In this document: positions 1-10,811 of the stretch, in pieces
Numbering within the stretch: position 1 is the stretch's first letter
How the letters are laid out: every line of letters begins with the position of its first letter
From: Symbiopectobacterium purcellii
Lineage (GTDB): Bacteria > Pseudomonadota > Gammaproteobacteria > Enterobacterales > Enterobacteriaceae
Reading direction: 5' to 3'
NCBI RefSeq assembly: GCF_019797845.1
Contig: NZ_CP081864.1
Coordinates: 1,116,001 to 1,180,000, forward strand
Length of the DNA: 64,000 nucleotides
Position numbers and translations under genes: made by a program
The notes under the pieces: model-generated
Seen by the model: the letters and a program-made list of their open reading frames with translations, nothing else
What the model was told of the DNA's origin: nothing
The model's database searches: none

Positions 1-554
1 GCGTGGTGTTGTTTATCACGCGATCTGACGGAGTTGCGCCCTTGTCTTGGTTAAATCGGGGGTTGGGCGCGGTGATCAACGTGGGACGCTCGTTACCGTT
101 TGTGGTGTTGTTGATTGCGCTGATCCCGCTGACTCGACTGATCGTGGGCACCACGCTTGGAAGTACAGCGGCGATCGTACCGATCACCATCGGGGCTTTT
201 CCCTTTTTTTCCCGCGTAGTGGAAAATGCGTTGGATGAGGTAGATCGCGGACGTATTGAGGCGATCCAATCAATGGGGGGATCGCTCTGGCACGTGATCG
301 GTAAAGTGTTGCTGCCAGAAGCGCTGCCAACCATTCTGGCCGGCGTGACGTTAACAGTGGTGTTGTTGATCGGGTTCTCTTCCATGGCGGGCGTGATCGG
401 CGGCGGTGGGTTGGGTGATTTGGCGATCCGCTATGGCTATCAGCGTTTTAACGATCAGGTGATGGCGGGTACGGTGGTGGTTCTGGTGATTTTAGTTCAG
501 GGCGTGCAATCGTTCGGCGATCGTTTGGTGCGCGCGTTATCCCATCGACGATGA
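1..554 (+). CDS. MetI-type ABC transporter permease (5' end outside window)
   Basis: The inner-membrane permease of a methionine-type ABC importer. The last 183 codons are visible, against about 217 residues for E. coli MetI, so roughly 35 N-terminal residues lie off the left edge. The sequence is strongly hydrophobic, and the cytoplasmic coupling loop is recognisable as EAIQSMGGSLWHVIGKVLLPEALP. The C-terminal half includes the glycine-rich GVIGGGGLGDLAIRYGYQRF segment characteristic of MetI proteins. In E. coli the order is metN-metI-metQ, but no substrate-binding protein gene follows here; the next gene is queG on the other strand. The binding protein must be upstream or elsewhere, so this may be a MetI paralogue with another substrate. 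The family call is firm and the substrate is inferred. Confidence 0.85.
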   Translation, partial: VVLFITRSDGVAPLSWLNRGLGAVINVGRSLPFVVLLIALIPLTRLIVGTTLGSTAAIVPITIGAFPFFSRVVENALDEVDRGRIEAIQSMGGSLWHVIGKVLLPEALPTILAGVTLTVVLLIGFSSMAGVIGGGGLGDLAIRYGYQRFNDQVMAGTVVVLVILVQGVQSFGDRLVRALSHRR

Positions 555-982
555 TCGATCGTTGCTGTGGCGCAAGATCGTTTCTGTGATTATATTTTAG
601 GCGTTCAATCGCAGATGAAAGATAAATTGCTTGTGCTCCGAGACTAACCAGTCCACAATTGCGTCCCGCTCGCGTAATAGGCTATTTTTTGTTCAGCGCG
701 TTTGCAGGTGTCGAAGTGTTTACTCCTCTCTTTTGCGTTTCATGTAATATAAAATCTCATAATTTTCTTAACAGACTTATCCACAGGCTTCTCTTCGCCT
801 GCATAAAATGATCTGTGGCAAGATTGTCAAAAGTATATTTGTATCTTGCTGATATTTATTGATAAAAATAACTTATCAAAATGTTAAGACGATCACTTGC
901 ACTTTCTTCACGGATTGATTGGCAAGGAGTTTTATATTTATGCACAGGGCGGGCCAGGATGATATGGCAGGCTGGAAACACT
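555..982. other. datA: Gene-free stretch with DnaA boxes and an IHF site (datA candidate)
   Basis: No credible coding frame was seen in these 428 bases. TTATCCACA occurs at 777-785 and TTATGCACA at 938-946, both on the plus strand and both matching the DnaA-box consensus TTATNCACA. Between them, 874-886 (TATCAAAATGTTA) fits the IHF consensus WATCAANNNNTTR exactly. In E. coli the DnaA-titrating locus datA, which promotes DnaA-ATP hydrolysis, consists of DnaA boxes around an IHF site and, as I recall, lies beside queG. The same position and layout are seen here. The glyVXY tRNA genes that neighbour it in E. coli are absent. The identification is inferred from motif and position only. Confidence 0.5.
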
Positions 983-2122
983 TCAGGCATCGCGCGGTAA
1001 TCCTTTTTCAATAGCACGAATAAGCCGTTTTTTCTGTGGCAACTGCACGTCGATAGCGTGAGCGGCGCGGCGTGCCAATTGCTGTTCAATCGCCCAGTGA
1101 ATATGCTCATCGATCAGCGCGCTCTGCCCGAGTCGCGCTTGTAAAGCAGGCACAACATTTTCCTCATAGGGGGCATTCCCCAGCGCCACGGCGATATTAC
1201 GCAGCCAGCGCTGGTGACCGATGCGGCGAATGGCTGAACCTTCCGTGATGCGCAGGAATTTCGCTTCATCCCACTGAAACAGGTCCAGCAGCGCAGGCGT
1301 ATGCAGCGCGGCGCGCGGGCTAAAATCATCTTCATCGGTCAACTGTGAAAAGCGGTTCCAAGGGCAAATCAGTTGGCAATCATCACAGCCGTAAATACGG
1401 TTACCCATCAGTGGACGTAACGCTTCGGGAATGGCACCTTCCAGCTCAATGGTCAGGTAGGAGATGCAGCGCCGGGCATCCACGGTGTACGGTGCCACGA
1501 TGGCTCCCGTTGGGCAGGTTGTCATGCAGGCGACACAGCGTCCGCACTGTTCTTCCAGCGGTTGATCGACCGGCAACGGCAGGTCGATAAGCAGTTCCCC
1601 GAGGAAAAACCAGGATCCCGCTTCCCGATTGAGGATCAGCGAGTGTTTACCCACCCAACCTAACCCAGCCTTGGCCGCCAGCGGGCGCTCCATAATCGGT
1701 GCGGAATCGACGAAAGGGCGGAATTGCAGGCTGCCGCAATGTTCCTGTATCCGGTCACCCAACTTTTTCAGCCGCTGACGCAACAGTTTGTGGTAATCAC
1801 GCCCCAGCGCGTAGCGGCTGACATAACCGAGCGTCGGGTTATTCAGGGTCTTGGCAAAGGCCGCTTTGGCGGGCAGATAGTTCATGCGCACGCTGATAAC
1901 GCGTAGCGTGCCGGGCAACAGTTCATGTGGGCGCGCGCGTAGCATACCGTGGCGCGCCATCCACGCCATTTCACCGTGATACTGCTTATCCAGCCATGCC
2001 TGAAGCCGTGGTTCTTCATGGGAAAGATCGGTATCGCAGATCCCTACCTGCTGAAAGCCCAATTCACGTCCCCACTGTTTGATGAGGTAGGCGAGTTGGT
2101 TAAGGTCGTAGGGATAAGTCAT
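983..2122 (-). CDS. queG: Epoxyqueuosine reductase QueG
   Basis: QueG reduces epoxyqueuosine to queuosine, the last step in making the wobble-base modification of tRNAs with GUN anticodons; it is a cytoplasmic cobalamin- and Fe-S-dependent enzyme. The 379 residues match the E. coli length. The N-terminus contains LNQLAYLIKQWGRELGFQQVG. Two ferredoxin-like cysteine motifs are visible, CGRCVACMTTCPTGAI and the later CDDCQLICPWN. The frame stays open a further 28 codons upstream, but similarity to E. coli QueG begins at MTYPYDLNQ, so the start is placed at 2120-2122. It is divergent from nnr with about 200 bases between, as in E. coli. Confidence 0.95.
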   Translation of the reverse strand: MTYPYDLNQLAYLIKQWGRELGFQQVGICDTDLSHEEPRLQAWLDKQYHGEMAWMARHGMLRARPHELLPGTLRVISVRMNYLPAKAAFAKTLNNPTLGYVSRYALGRDYHKLLRQRLKKLGDRIQEHCGSLQFRPFVDSAPIMERPLAAKAGLGWVGKHSLILNREAGSWFFLGELLIDLPLPVDQPLEEQCGRCVACMTTCPTGAIVAPYTVDARRCISYLTIELEGAIPEALRPLMGNRIYGCDDCQLICPWNRFSQLTDEDDFSPRAALHTPALLDLFQWDEAKFLRITEGSAIRRIGHQRWLRNIAVALGNAPYEENVVPALQARLGQSALIDEHIHWAIEQQLARRAAHAIDVQLPQKKRLIRAIEKGLPRDA

Positions 2123-2325
2123 GAGAAACCATTTGGGAGAGATAAACACGGCTATTTTATCACATCGACTGACGGACGTCTGTGCGCTGAGGATCATCGA
2201 TGCCATGCGACATTTACCCTATAGGTTTCTGGCGACCGGTATCAGACCTTGCTAAGTTGAGACATAAAGATAACCATGCGTTATTCGTTTTTGCTACAAG
2301 CGCTTATGTTGCCCGGGAGGAACTC

Positions 2326-3852
2326 ATGCCCTATACCGTACCTGCTCATCAGCGAAGGCTACCAGACCGCGTTTATCCACCCGATTGGCTGCGCCGCGAA
2401 GAGCCTGATGCCGCGCAGCAAACGGGGATAACGCTCTATGCGTTGATGCAACGTGCCGGCGAAGCCGCTTACCAACATGCCCGTCGCTGCTACCCGAATG
2501 CGCGCCGTTGGCTGGTGCTGTGCGGACAGGGTAACAACGGCGGCGATGGCTATGTGGTGGCTACGCTGGCTCGCGCCGCAGGGATTGACACCACCGTGGT
2601 CGCGTGCCGGTCTGCACGGCCTCTGCCAGAGGAAGCGCAGTGTGCCTACGCGACATGGCAGAAGGCGGGGGATGTGGCATTAACGCCCGACGACCCCTGG
2701 CCTGACGGAATCGATTTGATTATCGACGGCCTGCTGGGGACTGGGTTATCCTCCGCGCCGCGTGCCCCGTATGAGGCGTTGATCGCACGTGCTAATGCCC
2801 ACGCTGCGCCGGTGCTGGCGCTGGATATTCCCTCCGGGTTGAATGCGCAAACTGGCGCCTGTGCCGGAGAGGCGATCGTTGCTGCCTGCACCGTTACCTT
2901 TATTGCGCTAAAACCCGGGCTGTTAACGGGCAGGGCGCGCGCTTGTGTCGGTGCGTTACACTATGCGGATTTGGGCCTGTCCACCTGGTTGCAGCAGCAT
3001 CCCGCGCCGATGCGACGTTTATCCCGTGAACATTTACCGGGCTGGCTAACGCCGCGTTCGCCGCTGGAGCACAAAGGCGAACACGGTCGATTGCTGCTGG
3101 TGGGGGGCAATGCCGGGATGGGCGGGGCGATTGCGATGGCGGGAGAAGCCGCATTGCGCAGCGGTGCGGGATTGGTGCGAGTACTCACTCACACGCAATA
3201 CGCCGCGGCGCTGCTGATGGCGCGCCCGGAACTGATGGTGCACGCGCTGAGTGATACCACGCTGCGTGAAGGACTTGACTGGGCCGACGTGGTGGTGATT
3301 GGGCCGGGACTGGGGCAAGATAGCTGGGCGAAAAGCGCCCTGCGCGCCGTGGAAAATTGTAACAAACCCATGCTATGGGATGCGGATGCGCTAAACCTGC
3401 TGGCAATGAGCCCTTTTAAACGTCAAAATCGTATTTTAACCCCACATCCGGGGGAAGCGGCCCGCCTGCTGAATTGCCGAGTGGCTGAGATTGAAAGTGA
3501 TCGCTTACTTGCTGCCCGGAAACTGGTACAACGCTATGGCGGTACGGTCGTGCTAAAAGGTGCAGGTACCGTGATTGCCGATGAGTCTGATGCGCTGGCG
3601 CTGGCTGACGTCGGCAATCCTGGCATGGCGAGCGGCGGTATGGGCGACGTATTGTCTGGTATTATTGGCGCATTGCTTGGACAAAAATTGTCACGCTATG
3701 CGGCAGCTTGCGCAGGCTGCGTGGTGCACGGTGCAGCGGCCGATGCGCTGGCTGAGCAGCACGGCACGCGAGGGATGTTGGCAACCGATTTGATGCCAGT
3801 ATTGTCCCGCTATGTTAATCCTGAGTGGATACCCTTAGAAAAGACAGAATGA
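2326..3852 (+). CDS. nnr: Bifunctional NAD(P)HX epimerase/dehydratase
   Basis: This enzyme repairs damaged hydrated NADH and NADPH. The N-terminal YjeF_N domain epimerises R- and S-NAD(P)HX, and the C-terminal ribokinase-like domain dehydrates the S form using ADP. The protein has 508 residues; E. coli Nnr has 515. The N-terminal half shows [13 protein letters not shown] (nucleotide binding) and DGLLGTGL. The C-terminal half shows [42 protein letters not shown] and [15 protein letters not shown]. The start at 2326 is preceded six bases upstream by GGGAGG and fits the length of the family, although the frame is open 42 codons further upstream. It overlaps tsaE by an ATGA and leads an operon reaching at least miaA. 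Confidence 0.94.
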   Translation: MPYTVPAHQRRLPDRVYPPDWLRREEPDAAQQTGITLYALMQRAGEAAYQHARRCYPNARRWLVLCGQGNNGGDGYVVATLARAAGIDTTVVACRSARPLPEEAQCAYATWQKAGDVALTPDDPWPDGIDLIIDGLLGTGLSSAPRAPYEALIARANAHAAPVLALDIPSGLNAQTGACAGEAIVAACTVTFIALKPGLLTGRARACVGALHYADLGLSTWLQQHPAPMRRLSREHLPGWLTPRSPLEHKGEHGRLLLVGGNAGMGGAIAMAGEAALRSGAGLVRVLTHTQYAAALLMARPELMVHALSDTTLREGLDWADVVVIGPGLGQDSWAKSALRAVENCNKPMLWDADALNLLAMSPFKRQNRILTPHPGEAARLLNCRVAEIESDRLLAARKLVQRYGGTVVLKGAGTVIADESDALALADVGNPGMASGGMGDVLSGIIGALLGQKLSRYAAACAGCVVHGAAADALAEQHGTRGMLATDLMPVLSRYVNPEWIPLEKTE

Positions 3853-4331
3853 AAAAAGTAGATTTTCCGCTGCCGGATGAGGCAGCTACCATCGCATTAG
3901 GGGCATCGTTGGCGCAGGCCTGTGACAGCGCATGCAGTATTTATCTTTTTGGCGATCTGGGTGCCGGTAAAACCACGTTCAGTCGTGGTTTCCTTCAGGC
4001 ACGCGGTCACCAGGGCAATGTGAAAAGCCCCACGTATACGCTGGTCGAGCCGTACGCGCTGTCACCGCTGGCGGTGTATCATTTTGACCTTTACCGTCTG
4101 GCAGATCCTGAAGAGCTAGAGTTTATGGGGATCCGCGACTACGTGACGCAGGATGCCATCTGCCTGATTGAGTGGCCGCAGCAGGGAGACGGTATTCTCC
4201 CCAGTGCCGATCTTGAAGTGCATCTGAACTATGAAGCGCAAGGGCGGCATGCGCAGCTGATTGCCATATCGGCGCTGGGTGAACATATTCTGGCGCAGAT
4301 TCCTTCTCTGCCGGAGAGTGAAACGCCATGA
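3849..4331 (+). CDS. tsaE: tRNA threonylcarbamoyladenosine biosynthesis ATPase TsaE
   Basis: TsaE is the ATPase partner of TsaB and TsaD in forming t6A37 on tRNAs that read ANN codons; it is essential in E. coli. The protein has 160 residues (E. coli 153). The Walker A motif GDLGAGKTT is near residues 36-44, followed by [11 protein letters not shown], the YHFDLYRL segment and EWPQQG. The ATG is at 3849, sharing bases with the nnr stop codon, and its own stop overlaps the amiB start, so the three genes are translationally coupled. An in-frame ATG eight codons upstream lies inside nnr and is less likely to be used. Confidence 0.95.
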   Translation: MKKVDFPLPDEAATIALGASLAQACDSACSIYLFGDLGAGKTTFSRGFLQARGHQGNVKSPTYTLVEPYALSPLAVYHFDLYRLADPEELEFMGIRDYVTQDAICLIEWPQQGDGILPSADLEVHLNYEAQGRHAQLIAISALGEHILAQIPSLPESETP

Positions 4332-6001
4332 TGAAACGCGTGCTCGCTCTGGTGATGTGGGCTGGGCTGCTGCTGGCCAGTACGGGTTGGGCCGCCAACC
4401 TTTCTGATATCAAGGTGGAAAACGGTGATAATCAGGCAACGGTCAGCCTGAATTTCAGCGGACAGCCAATCTATGCCTTTTTCCCGCTAAACAACCCGGA
4501 TCGGGTGGTGATCGACATCCGGCAGACTGGTGTGGTTCAAGGGTTGCCGCTGGAGTTCAGTGGGCAAAACATTATCAAACGCATTCGTACCAGCCAGGCG
4601 AAGGATGCACAGAGCCTGCGACTGGTGCTGGATTTGACCCAACCGGCCAAAACGCGCGCTTCGACACAGAAAGCTGGCGCCGGCTTTAACGTGGTGTTTA
4701 CCGTTGCCGGTCAGCAGAAAGCGAAGGTGGCTAAAGCGCCGACAGCGGCTCCCGTGACGCGTGAAACCCGTAACACGGCACCGGTTGAATCGGGTGGTAA
4801 TCCGTTTAACAACAAACCTACCGTGGTGGTGAACAGCAATGCCTCAGCGCGTGCAGCAACGCCGCGTTCTGGCGGTGCCAGCGAACCGGTGATCGTCGCC
4901 ATTGATGCCGGACACGGTGGACAGGACCCCGGTGCCATTGGGCCTTCTGGCTTGCGCGAGAAAAACGTGACGCTGGCGATTGGGCGCAAATTGCACACCC
5001 TGCTTAATAGCGATCCTAATTTTAAAGGCGTGATGACGCGTGACGGCGATTACTTTGTCTCTGTCATGGGACGCTCCGATGTGGCGCGCAAGCAAGGTGC
5101 CAACCTGCTGGTCTCCATTCACGCGGATGCCGCGCCAAACCGTGGGGCTTCCGGCGCTTCCGTATGGGTGCTCTCCAACCGGCGTGCTAACAGTGAGATG
5201 GCCAACTGGCTGGAACAACACGAGAAGCAGTCGGAACTGCTGGGTGGCGCAGGGGATCTGCTGGCAAACAACAGTGCCGATCCTTACCTGAGTCAGGCAG
5301 TGCTGGATTTGCAGTTCGGTCACTCTCAGCGCGTCGGTTATGACGTGGCGGTCAAAGTGTTGCAGGAAATGCAGCGCGTCGGGTCGTTGCACAAACGCCG
5401 CCCGGAGCACGCCAGCCTGGGTGTACTGCGCTCGCCGGATATTCCCTCGTTGCTGGTGGAAACGGGCTTTATCAGCAACCTGACCGAGGAGCGTCTGCTG
5501 GGAAGCAGCGATTATCAGGATAAAATCGCCACAGCGATCTACCGGGGGTTGCGCAGCTATTTCCAGGCGCATCCAGTACAATCCGTCCCAAAGCAGGAAA
5601 ACCGACCGGTCGTACAGCCGGTCAACCGTAAGGCTGGGACGCCCATAACCTCGGCATCCAGTAGTACCGCGGTTACGCACCATTCTGTGGCGCGCGGTGA
5701 GTCTCTTTCGGGTATTGCAGCGCGTTACGGCGTCAGTATGGCGGCATTGCGTAGTGAGAATAATCTGAAAAAAGACGGCGTCTGGGTGGGGCAGAAGTTG
5801 CGTATCCCGGCGGGGGCTCGCACATCGACGGCCCCGGTACCGCGTACCGCCGTTCCGGTCAAACATAAAGTGGTAAAAGGAGATAGCCTGAGTGCCATTG
5901 CCATGCGATATGGTGTAAGTATGAAGGAGATCCAACGTGCCAATGACATGACGTCCGGCACGGTACAACTTGGGCAGACGCTGATTATCCCGTCAGCCTG
6001 A
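4328..6001 (+). CDS. amiB: N-acetylmuramoyl-L-alanine amidase AmiB with two LysM domains
   Basis: AmiB is a periplasmic zinc amidase that cuts septal peptidoglycan during daughter-cell separation, activated by EnvC. The order of parts is: signal peptide (about residues 1-22, ending TGWA|AN), AMIN targeting domain (about 25-128), a low-complexity linker, Amidase_3 domain (about 187-410), then two LysM domains (about 450-494 and 512-556). Zinc ligands are visible: His195 in DAGHGG, Glu211 in REKN and His265 in SIHAD. At 557 residues it is much longer than E. coli AmiB (445), which has a single LysM; the second repeat accounts for part of the difference. The start overlaps the tsaE stop (ATGATG, either ATG possible). 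Confidence 0.94.
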   Translation: MMKRVLALVMWAGLLLASTGWAANLSDIKVENGDNQATVSLNFSGQPIYAFFPLNNPDRVVIDIRQTGVVQGLPLEFSGQNIIKRIRTSQAKDAQSLRLVLDLTQPAKTRASTQKAGAGFNVVFTVAGQQKAKVAKAPTAAPVTRETRNTAPVESGGNPFNNKPTVVVNSNASARAATPRSGGASEPVIVAIDAGHGGQDPGAIGPSGLREKNVTLAIGRKLHTLLNSDPNFKGVMTRDGDYFVSVMGRSDVARKQGANLLVSIHADAAPNRGASGASVWVLSNRRANSEMANWLEQHEKQSELLGGAGDLLANNSADPYLSQAVLDLQFGHSQRVGYDVAVKVLQEMQRVGSLHKRRPEHASLGVLRSPDIPSLLVETGFISNLTEERLLGSSDYQDKIATAIYRGLRSYFQAHPVQSVPKQENRPVVQPVNRKAGTPITSASSSTAVTHHSVARGESLSGIAARYGVSMAALRSENNLKKDGVWVGQKLRIPAGARTSTAPVPRTAVPVKHKVVKGDSLSAIAMRYGVSMKEIQRANDMTSGTVQLGQTLIIPSA

Positions 6002-6043
6002 TGCCGTTCGCGACGCGCGTGCGTCAATAACAGAGGAACTCGC

Positions 6044-7957
6044 ATGCCGATTCAGGTTTTGCCTCCCCAACTGGCTAACCAGATTGCCGCCGGAGAAGTG
6101 GTGGAACGCCCTGCTTCTGTGGTGAAGGAACTGGTGGAGAACAGTCTCGATGCCGGGGCGACCCGAATTGATATTGATATCGATCGCGGCGGGGCAAAAC
6201 GTATTCGGATTCGTGATAACGGCACAGGAATTGGCAAAGACGATCTGGCCTTAGCGCTGGCACGTCATGCGACCAGCAAAATTGCCACGCTGGACGATCT
6301 CGAAGCGATCATCAGCCTGGGTTTTCGCGGCGAGGCGCTGGCGAGTATCAGTTCGGTTTCGCGCTTAACGCTGACGTCCCGCACGGCGGATCAGAATGAA
6401 GCATGGCAGGCCTATGCGGAAGGCCGTGATATGGCGGTGACGGTAAAACCGGCGGCACACCCGGTGGGTACCACGCTGGAAGTGCTCGATCTATTTTACA
6501 ACACCCCCGCGCGGCGCAAATTCATGCGCACAGAAAAGACAGAATTCGCACATATCGATGAAGTGGTGCGCCGCATCGCGCTGGCGCGCTTCGATGTGGC
6601 GATCACCCTCAACCATAATGGTAAAACGATCCGCCAATACCGTGCCGCGTCGGACGCCTCACAGCATGAACGCCGCGTCGGCAGCATTTGTGGGCCGCTG
6701 TTTTTGCAACACGCGCTGCGTATTTCCTGGCAGCACGGCGATTTATCCATTCACGGCTGGGTGGTCGATCCCGAGGGCGCAAAGCAACTGACCGACATGC
6801 AGTATTGCTATGTCAATCAACGCATGATGCGCGATCGGCTCATCAATCACGCTATCCGTCAGGCCTACCAGGACAGTTTGCACGGTGAACAGCAGCCCGC
6901 CTACCTGCTGTTTCTCGAAGTGGATCCGCATCAGGTTGATGTCAATGTGCATCCGGCTAAGCACGAAGTGCGTTTCCATGAGTCGCGTCTGGTGCACGAT
7001 TTTATCTATCAGGCGGTGGTGAGTGTATTACAGCAGGCGTCTGAGCTGCCGTTGGCGACGGTGGCCTTTGACGCGGCAACCGAGGCCATCGCGTGGCAGC
7101 CGGAAACTCGTATCGCCGCAGGAGAAAACCAGTTTGCGCAGCCCGCACGCCCTGTGGAGCATGCACCGCCGCAAGCAGCAAGCGTTCCTACACGCCAGAT
7201 GAAGGAGAGTGCCCCGGCCTATCAGTCACGCGGTGCTCAAACACAAGGGCGGGGACCTATGCCCAATGCTGGCGCGCCCTATCAGAAAAAGCAGGGTGAG
7301 CTTTACCAGACCCTCTTGAAACCCGCATCGGTCGCGGAGGCGGTTCAAGAACCCAACAACACCGCCGTGGCGGCAGCTGTGCCGGATTTTGAACCGGCCA
7401 GCGTGACGCAAGGCTTTGGCCGTCTGTTAACTGTATTTCCGCCCAGCTTCGCGCTGGTGGAATATCAGCACGGGTTGGCGATGGTGTCACTGACGCACGC
7501 CGAGCGTTACCTCAAGCGCGCGCAGCTGTTACCGCCGGAACAAGGGTTGCGTCCTCAGCCATTATTGATTCCACAGCGTTTGACCGTGGAAAAAAATGAA
7601 CGCGAAGCGCTGCTGCATCATCAGGCGTTATTGGCACAGTTTGGTATCGATATCGCGCTGGAGTCTCAGAGAGCGCTACTGCGCGCTGTACCTTTACCAT
7701 TGCGCCAACAAAATTTACAAAACTTGATCTCTGAACTGTTAGGCTATCTTGCGCTGCAACCTGCATGCACGGCTGAGCAACTGGCGACCTGGTTGTCGGA
7801 ACAACTGCACAGCGACCACGAGCGTTGGAGCCAGGCGCAGGCGATACAACTGTTGACGGAAATAGAGCGACTTTGTCCGGGGCTGGCGAAACAGCCGCCC
7901 GCATCGCTGTTGCAGCGGGTTAGCGTGGAAGATGCCATTAAGGCTTTGAAAGTATGA
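6044..7957 (+). CDS. mutL: DNA mismatch repair protein MutL
   Basis: MutL couples MutS mismatch recognition to MutH incision and UvrD unwinding. It is a GHKL-type ATPase: the N-terminal domain shows [11 protein letters not shown] (Glu/Asn of the ATP site), DNGTGI and [10 protein letters not shown]. This is followed by the [11 protein letters not shown] segment near residue 305, a proline/glutamine-rich linker (about 350-440) and the C-terminal dimerisation domain. The zinc-endonuclease motif of MutL from bacteria lacking MutH is not seen, as expected for a MutH-type organism. It has 637 residues against 615 in E. coli, with the extra length in the linker. CAGAGGA precedes the ATG, and the stop overlaps the miaA start. 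Confidence 0.96.
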   Translation: MPIQVLPPQLANQIAAGEVVERPASVVKELVENSLDAGATRIDIDIDRGGAKRIRIRDNGTGIGKDDLALALARHATSKIATLDDLEAIISLGFRGEALASISSVSRLTLTSRTADQNEAWQAYAEGRDMAVTVKPAAHPVGTTLEVLDLFYNTPARRKFMRTEKTEFAHIDEVVRRIALARFDVAITLNHNGKTIRQYRAASDASQHERRVGSICGPLFLQHALRISWQHGDLSIHGWVVDPEGAKQLTDMQYCYVNQRMMRDRLINHAIRQAYQDSLHGEQQPAYLLFLEVDPHQVDVNVHPAKHEVRFHESRLVHDFIYQAVVSVLQQASELPLATVAFDAATEAIAWQPETRIAAGENQFAQPARPVEHAPPQAASVPTRQMKESAPAYQSRGAQTQGRGPMPNAGAPYQKKQGELYQTLLKPASVAEAVQEPNNTAVAAAVPDFEPASVTQGFGRLLTVFPPSFALVEYQHGLAMVSLTHAERYLKRAQLLPPEQGLRPQPLLIPQRLTVEKNEREALLHHQALLAQFGIDIALESQRALLRAVPLPLRQQNLQNLISELLGYLALQPACTAEQLATWLSEQLHSDHERWSQAQAIQLLTEIERLCPGLAKQPPASLLQRVSVEDAIKALKV

Positions 7958-8898
7958 CTGAATTATCGAGCGCGCCCCTTCCCCCGGCGATTTTTATCAT
8001 GGGACCGACGGCTTCAGGAAAAACTGCGCTGGCGATGGCGTTGCGACAATCGTTGCCCGTTGAGTTGATTAGTGTGGACTCCGCCCTTATCTATAAAGGA
8101 ATGGATATCGGCAGTGCCAAACCCAGCGCTGAGGAGCTGGCGCAGGCGCCGCACCGTCTGATCAATATTCTTGATCCGACGCAGGCTTATTCTGCCGCGG
8201 ATTTTCGCCGCGATGCGTTGCGGGAGATGGCGGAAATTACCGCTGCCGGGCGCATTCCCCTGTTGGTGGGGGGAACCATGCTGTACTTCAAGGCGCTGCT
8301 GGAGGGGTTGTCACCGTTGCCGTCAGCCGACATGGCCGTGCGCCAGCGCATCGAAGCGCAGGCGCGTGAGCAAGGGTGGGAAGCGCTTCACCGCCAATTG
8401 TGTGAGATTGATCCCGTTGCAGCGGCTCGGATTCATCCAAATGATCCGCAGAGACTGTGTCGGGCACTGGAAGTTTTTTTCGTTTCAGGTAACACTTTAA
8501 CAGAGCTGACAAAAACAGCGGGTGAGGCGTTGCCTTACCGTGTGCATCAGTTTGCCATTGCACCGGTGACGCGCGAGCTGTTGCACGAACGCATTGCGTT
8601 GCGTTTTCAGCAGATGCTGGCGGCAGGATTTGAGACGGAAGTCCGTTCGCTCTTTGCCCGGGGCGATTTACATCAGGATTTGCCGTCTGTTCGTTGCGTT
8701 GGTTATCGCCAGATGTGGTCATATTTATCCGGCGAGTATGATTACGATGAGATGGTGTTCCGTGGTATCTGTGCGACACGTCAGTTGGCGAAGCGTCAAA
8801 TGACCTGGCTGCGCGGTTGGGACGGCGTTCATTGGTTGGACAGTGAAAAACCGCAGGATGCGTTTGAACGTGTGATGGCGGTGGTACAGGCACCTTGA
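7954..8898 (+). CDS. miaA: tRNA dimethylallyltransferase MiaA
   Basis: MiaA transfers a dimethylallyl group to N6 of A37 in tRNAs reading UNN codons, the first step toward ms2i6A. The 314 residues compare with 316 in E. coli. The P-loop [11 protein letters not shown] is at residues 17-27, followed by [18 protein letters not shown], the [12 protein letters not shown] segment and, near the end, [12 protein letters not shown]. It begins inside the mutL stop (ATGA), as in E. coli, where hfq follows with promoters inside and after miaA. About 150 bases separate it from hfq. Confidence 0.96.
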   Translation: MTELSSAPLPPAIFIMGPTASGKTALAMALRQSLPVELISVDSALIYKGMDIGSAKPSAEELAQAPHRLINILDPTQAYSAADFRRDALREMAEITAAGRIPLLVGGTMLYFKALLEGLSPLPSADMAVRQRIEAQAREQGWEALHRQLCEIDPVAAARIHPNDPQRLCRALEVFFVSGNTLTELTKTAGEALPYRVHQFAIAPVTRELLHERIALRFQQMLAAGFETEVRSLFARGDLHQDLPSVRCVGYRQMWSYLSGEYDYDEMVFRGICATRQLAKRQMTWLRGWDGVHWLDSEKPQDAFERVMAVVQAP

Positions 8899-9047
8899 TG
8901 TGCGGGTTTATTATACGCGCATAGTTAGTGCATAGGGTGGCCGATTGTGTACAATTGGCGAGTCTCAGCGCACAAGTTTTTTACATCATTATTTTAGAGC
9001 CTTGGGGTTCTTTGTTACAAACAACAAGCAAATAAGGAAAATATAGA

Positions 9048-9347
9048 ATGGCTAAGGGGCAATCTTTGCAAGACCCGTTCCTGAACGCGCTGCGTCGCGA
9101 ACGTGTTCCGGTTTCTATTTATTTGGTGAATGGTATCAAGTTGCAGGGCCAGATCGAGTCTTTCGATCAGTTCGTTATCTTGTTGAAAAACACGGTTAGC
9201 CAGATGGTGTATAAGCACGCTATCTCCACCGTGGTGCCGTCTCGTCCGGTTTCTCATCACAGCAATAACCCTGGCACCAGCAACTACCATGGTGGTTCGT
9301 CTGCAAATCAGCAGTCGTCGGCGCAGGATAGTGATGACGCGGAATAA
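9048..9347 (+). CDS. hfq: RNA chaperone Hfq
   Basis: Hfq is the hexameric Sm-like chaperone that pairs small RNAs with mRNAs. The first 70 or so residues are nearly those of E. coli Hfq: [18 protein letters not shown], then the Sm1 strand region [15 protein letters not shown] and the Sm2 motif YKHAIST. The C-terminal tail (about residues 72-99) is rich in Ser, Asn, His and Gln and ends in acidic residues, the disordered tip typical of enterobacteria. The ATG is preceded by AAGGAAAATATAGA. E. coli Hfq has 102 residues. Confidence 0.98.
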   Translation: MAKGQSLQDPFLNALRRERVPVSIYLVNGIKLQGQIESFDQFVILLKNTVSQMVYKHAISTVVPSRPVSHHSNNPGTSNYHGGSSANQQSSAQDSDDAE

Positions 9348-9439
9348 CGCGTATTGCGCTTTCACCCCGATGGGGAGCTTGTACACATCGCTAGCGCTTG
9401 CCACCAGGGTGTTTTTCGTTTGTTTGAGAGGTTGCACGT

Positions 9440-10720
9440 TTGTTTGACCGTTATGAAGCCGGTGAACGGGCCGTATTGGTTCATATTTATTTTTCGCAAG
9501 ACAGAGATACGGACGATTTGCTGGAGTTTGAATCTCTGGTTTCCTCCGCCGGTATCGAGTCATTGCAGGTGATCACCGGTAGCCGCAAGGCACCGCACTC
9601 CAAATATTTTGTGGGTGAAGGCAAGGCGGAAGAAATTGCACAGGCGGTGAAAGCCACCGATGCCTTTGTTGTGCTGTTCAATCATGCGCTGACGCCTGCT
9701 CAGGAGCGTAACCTTGAGCGTTTGTGCGAATGCCGTGTTATCGACAGAACCGGATTGATTCTGGATATTTTTGCCCAGCGTGCGCGTACCCACGAGGGGA
9801 AATTGCAGGTTGAACTGGCGCAGTTGCGTCACCTTGCCACACGTTTGGTGAGGGGATGGACGCACCTTGAGCGTCAGAAAGGGGGGATTGGCCTGCGTGG
9901 GCCGGGTGAAACCCAGCTCGAAACCGACCGTCGCTTGTTGCGTAACCGTATTAGCCAGATCCTCTCTCGCCTTGAGCGCGTGGAGAAGCAGCGTGAACAA
10001 GGGCGTCGTGCCCGAACGCGTGCGGATGTGCCTACGGTTGCGCTGGTGGGCTATACCAACGCCGGAAAATCCACCCTGTTTAACGAAATGACAGCTGCAG
10101 GTGTTTATGCTGCCGATCAGTTGTTTGCCACACTGGATCCTACGCTGCGACGGATTAATGTTGTGGATGTCGGGGACACGGTGTTGGCCGATACCGTAGG
10201 ATTTATTCGTCACTTGCCGCACGATTTGGTGGCGGCGTTTAAAGCGACATTGCAGGAAACGCGGCAGGCGTCGTTGTTGCTGCACTTAGTGGACGCTGCC
10301 GATCCTCGTATCGACGAGAATATTGCAGCGGTAAACGAGGTGTTGGCAGAAATCGAGGCTGATGAGATTCCTGTACTGCTCGTGATGAACAAAATCGACA
10401 TGCTGGACGGTTTCGTTCCGCGTATCGATCGCAACGAAGAGAATGTGCCGGTCAGGGTATGGCTTTCTGCTCAGACGGGTGACGGGATTTCGTTGTTATT
10501 TCAGGCATTGACGGAGCGGCTATCAGGGGACATCGCACATTATTCTCTGAGCCTTCCTCCGCAGGCAGGACGCCTTCGTAGTCGTTTTTACCAGCTTCAG
10601 GCAATAGAAAAAGAATGGATTGAGGAAGACGGCCGCATGGGGCTTATCGTGCGTATGCCGATGGTGGACTGGCGTCGTCTTTGCAAACAAGAGCAAGAAC
10701 TCGCGGATTATGTGGTTTGA
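9440..10720 (+). CDS. hflX: Ribosome-splitting GTPase HflX
   Basis: HflX splits stalled ribosomes after heat or antibiotic stress. Residues up to about 190 form the HflX-specific domain ([22 protein letters not shown]; then the glycine-rich [18 protein letters not shown]), followed by a G domain with G1 [10 protein letters not shown]3 DTVGFI and G4 NKID. It has 426 residues, as in E. coli. Translation is taken to begin at TTG 9440: the next residues [17 protein letters not shown] match E. coli HflX from its second residue, and GAGAGG lies about eight bases upstream. It lies between hfq and hflK as in E. coli. Confidence 0.95.
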   Translation: MFDRYEAGERAVLVHIYFSQDRDTDDLLEFESLVSSAGIESLQVITGSRKAPHSKYFVGEGKAEEIAQAVKATDAFVVLFNHALTPAQERNLERLCECRVIDRTGLILDIFAQRARTHEGKLQVELAQLRHLATRLVRGWTHLERQKGGIGLRGPGETQLETDRRLLRNRISQILSRLERVEKQREQGRRARTRADVPTVALVGYTNAGKSTLFNEMTAAGVYAADQLFATLDPTLRRINVVDVGDTVLADTVGFIRHLPHDLVAAFKATLQETRQASLLLHLVDAADPRIDENIAAVNEVLAEIEADEIPVLLVMNKIDMLDGFVPRIDRNEENVPVRVWLSAQTGDGISLLFQALTERLSGDIAHYSLSLPPQAGRLRSRFYQLQAIEKEWIEEDGRMGLIVRMPMVDWRRLCKQEQELADYVV

Positions 10721-10811
10721 GACTGACCTGTTGGTCAGTCTCGGCACGGTTCTGCGGACTCTGGGATATTGAACCTGAAGAACACCAATCATAAAAGAAT
10801 GGAGCTAAAAC

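Noticed and set aside
4844..5968. Long minus-strand open frame (374 codons) inside amiB
   Set aside because: It lies fully opposite amiB, whose domains and motifs are clear; its own translation shows no domain and is typical of the complement of a GC-rich gene.
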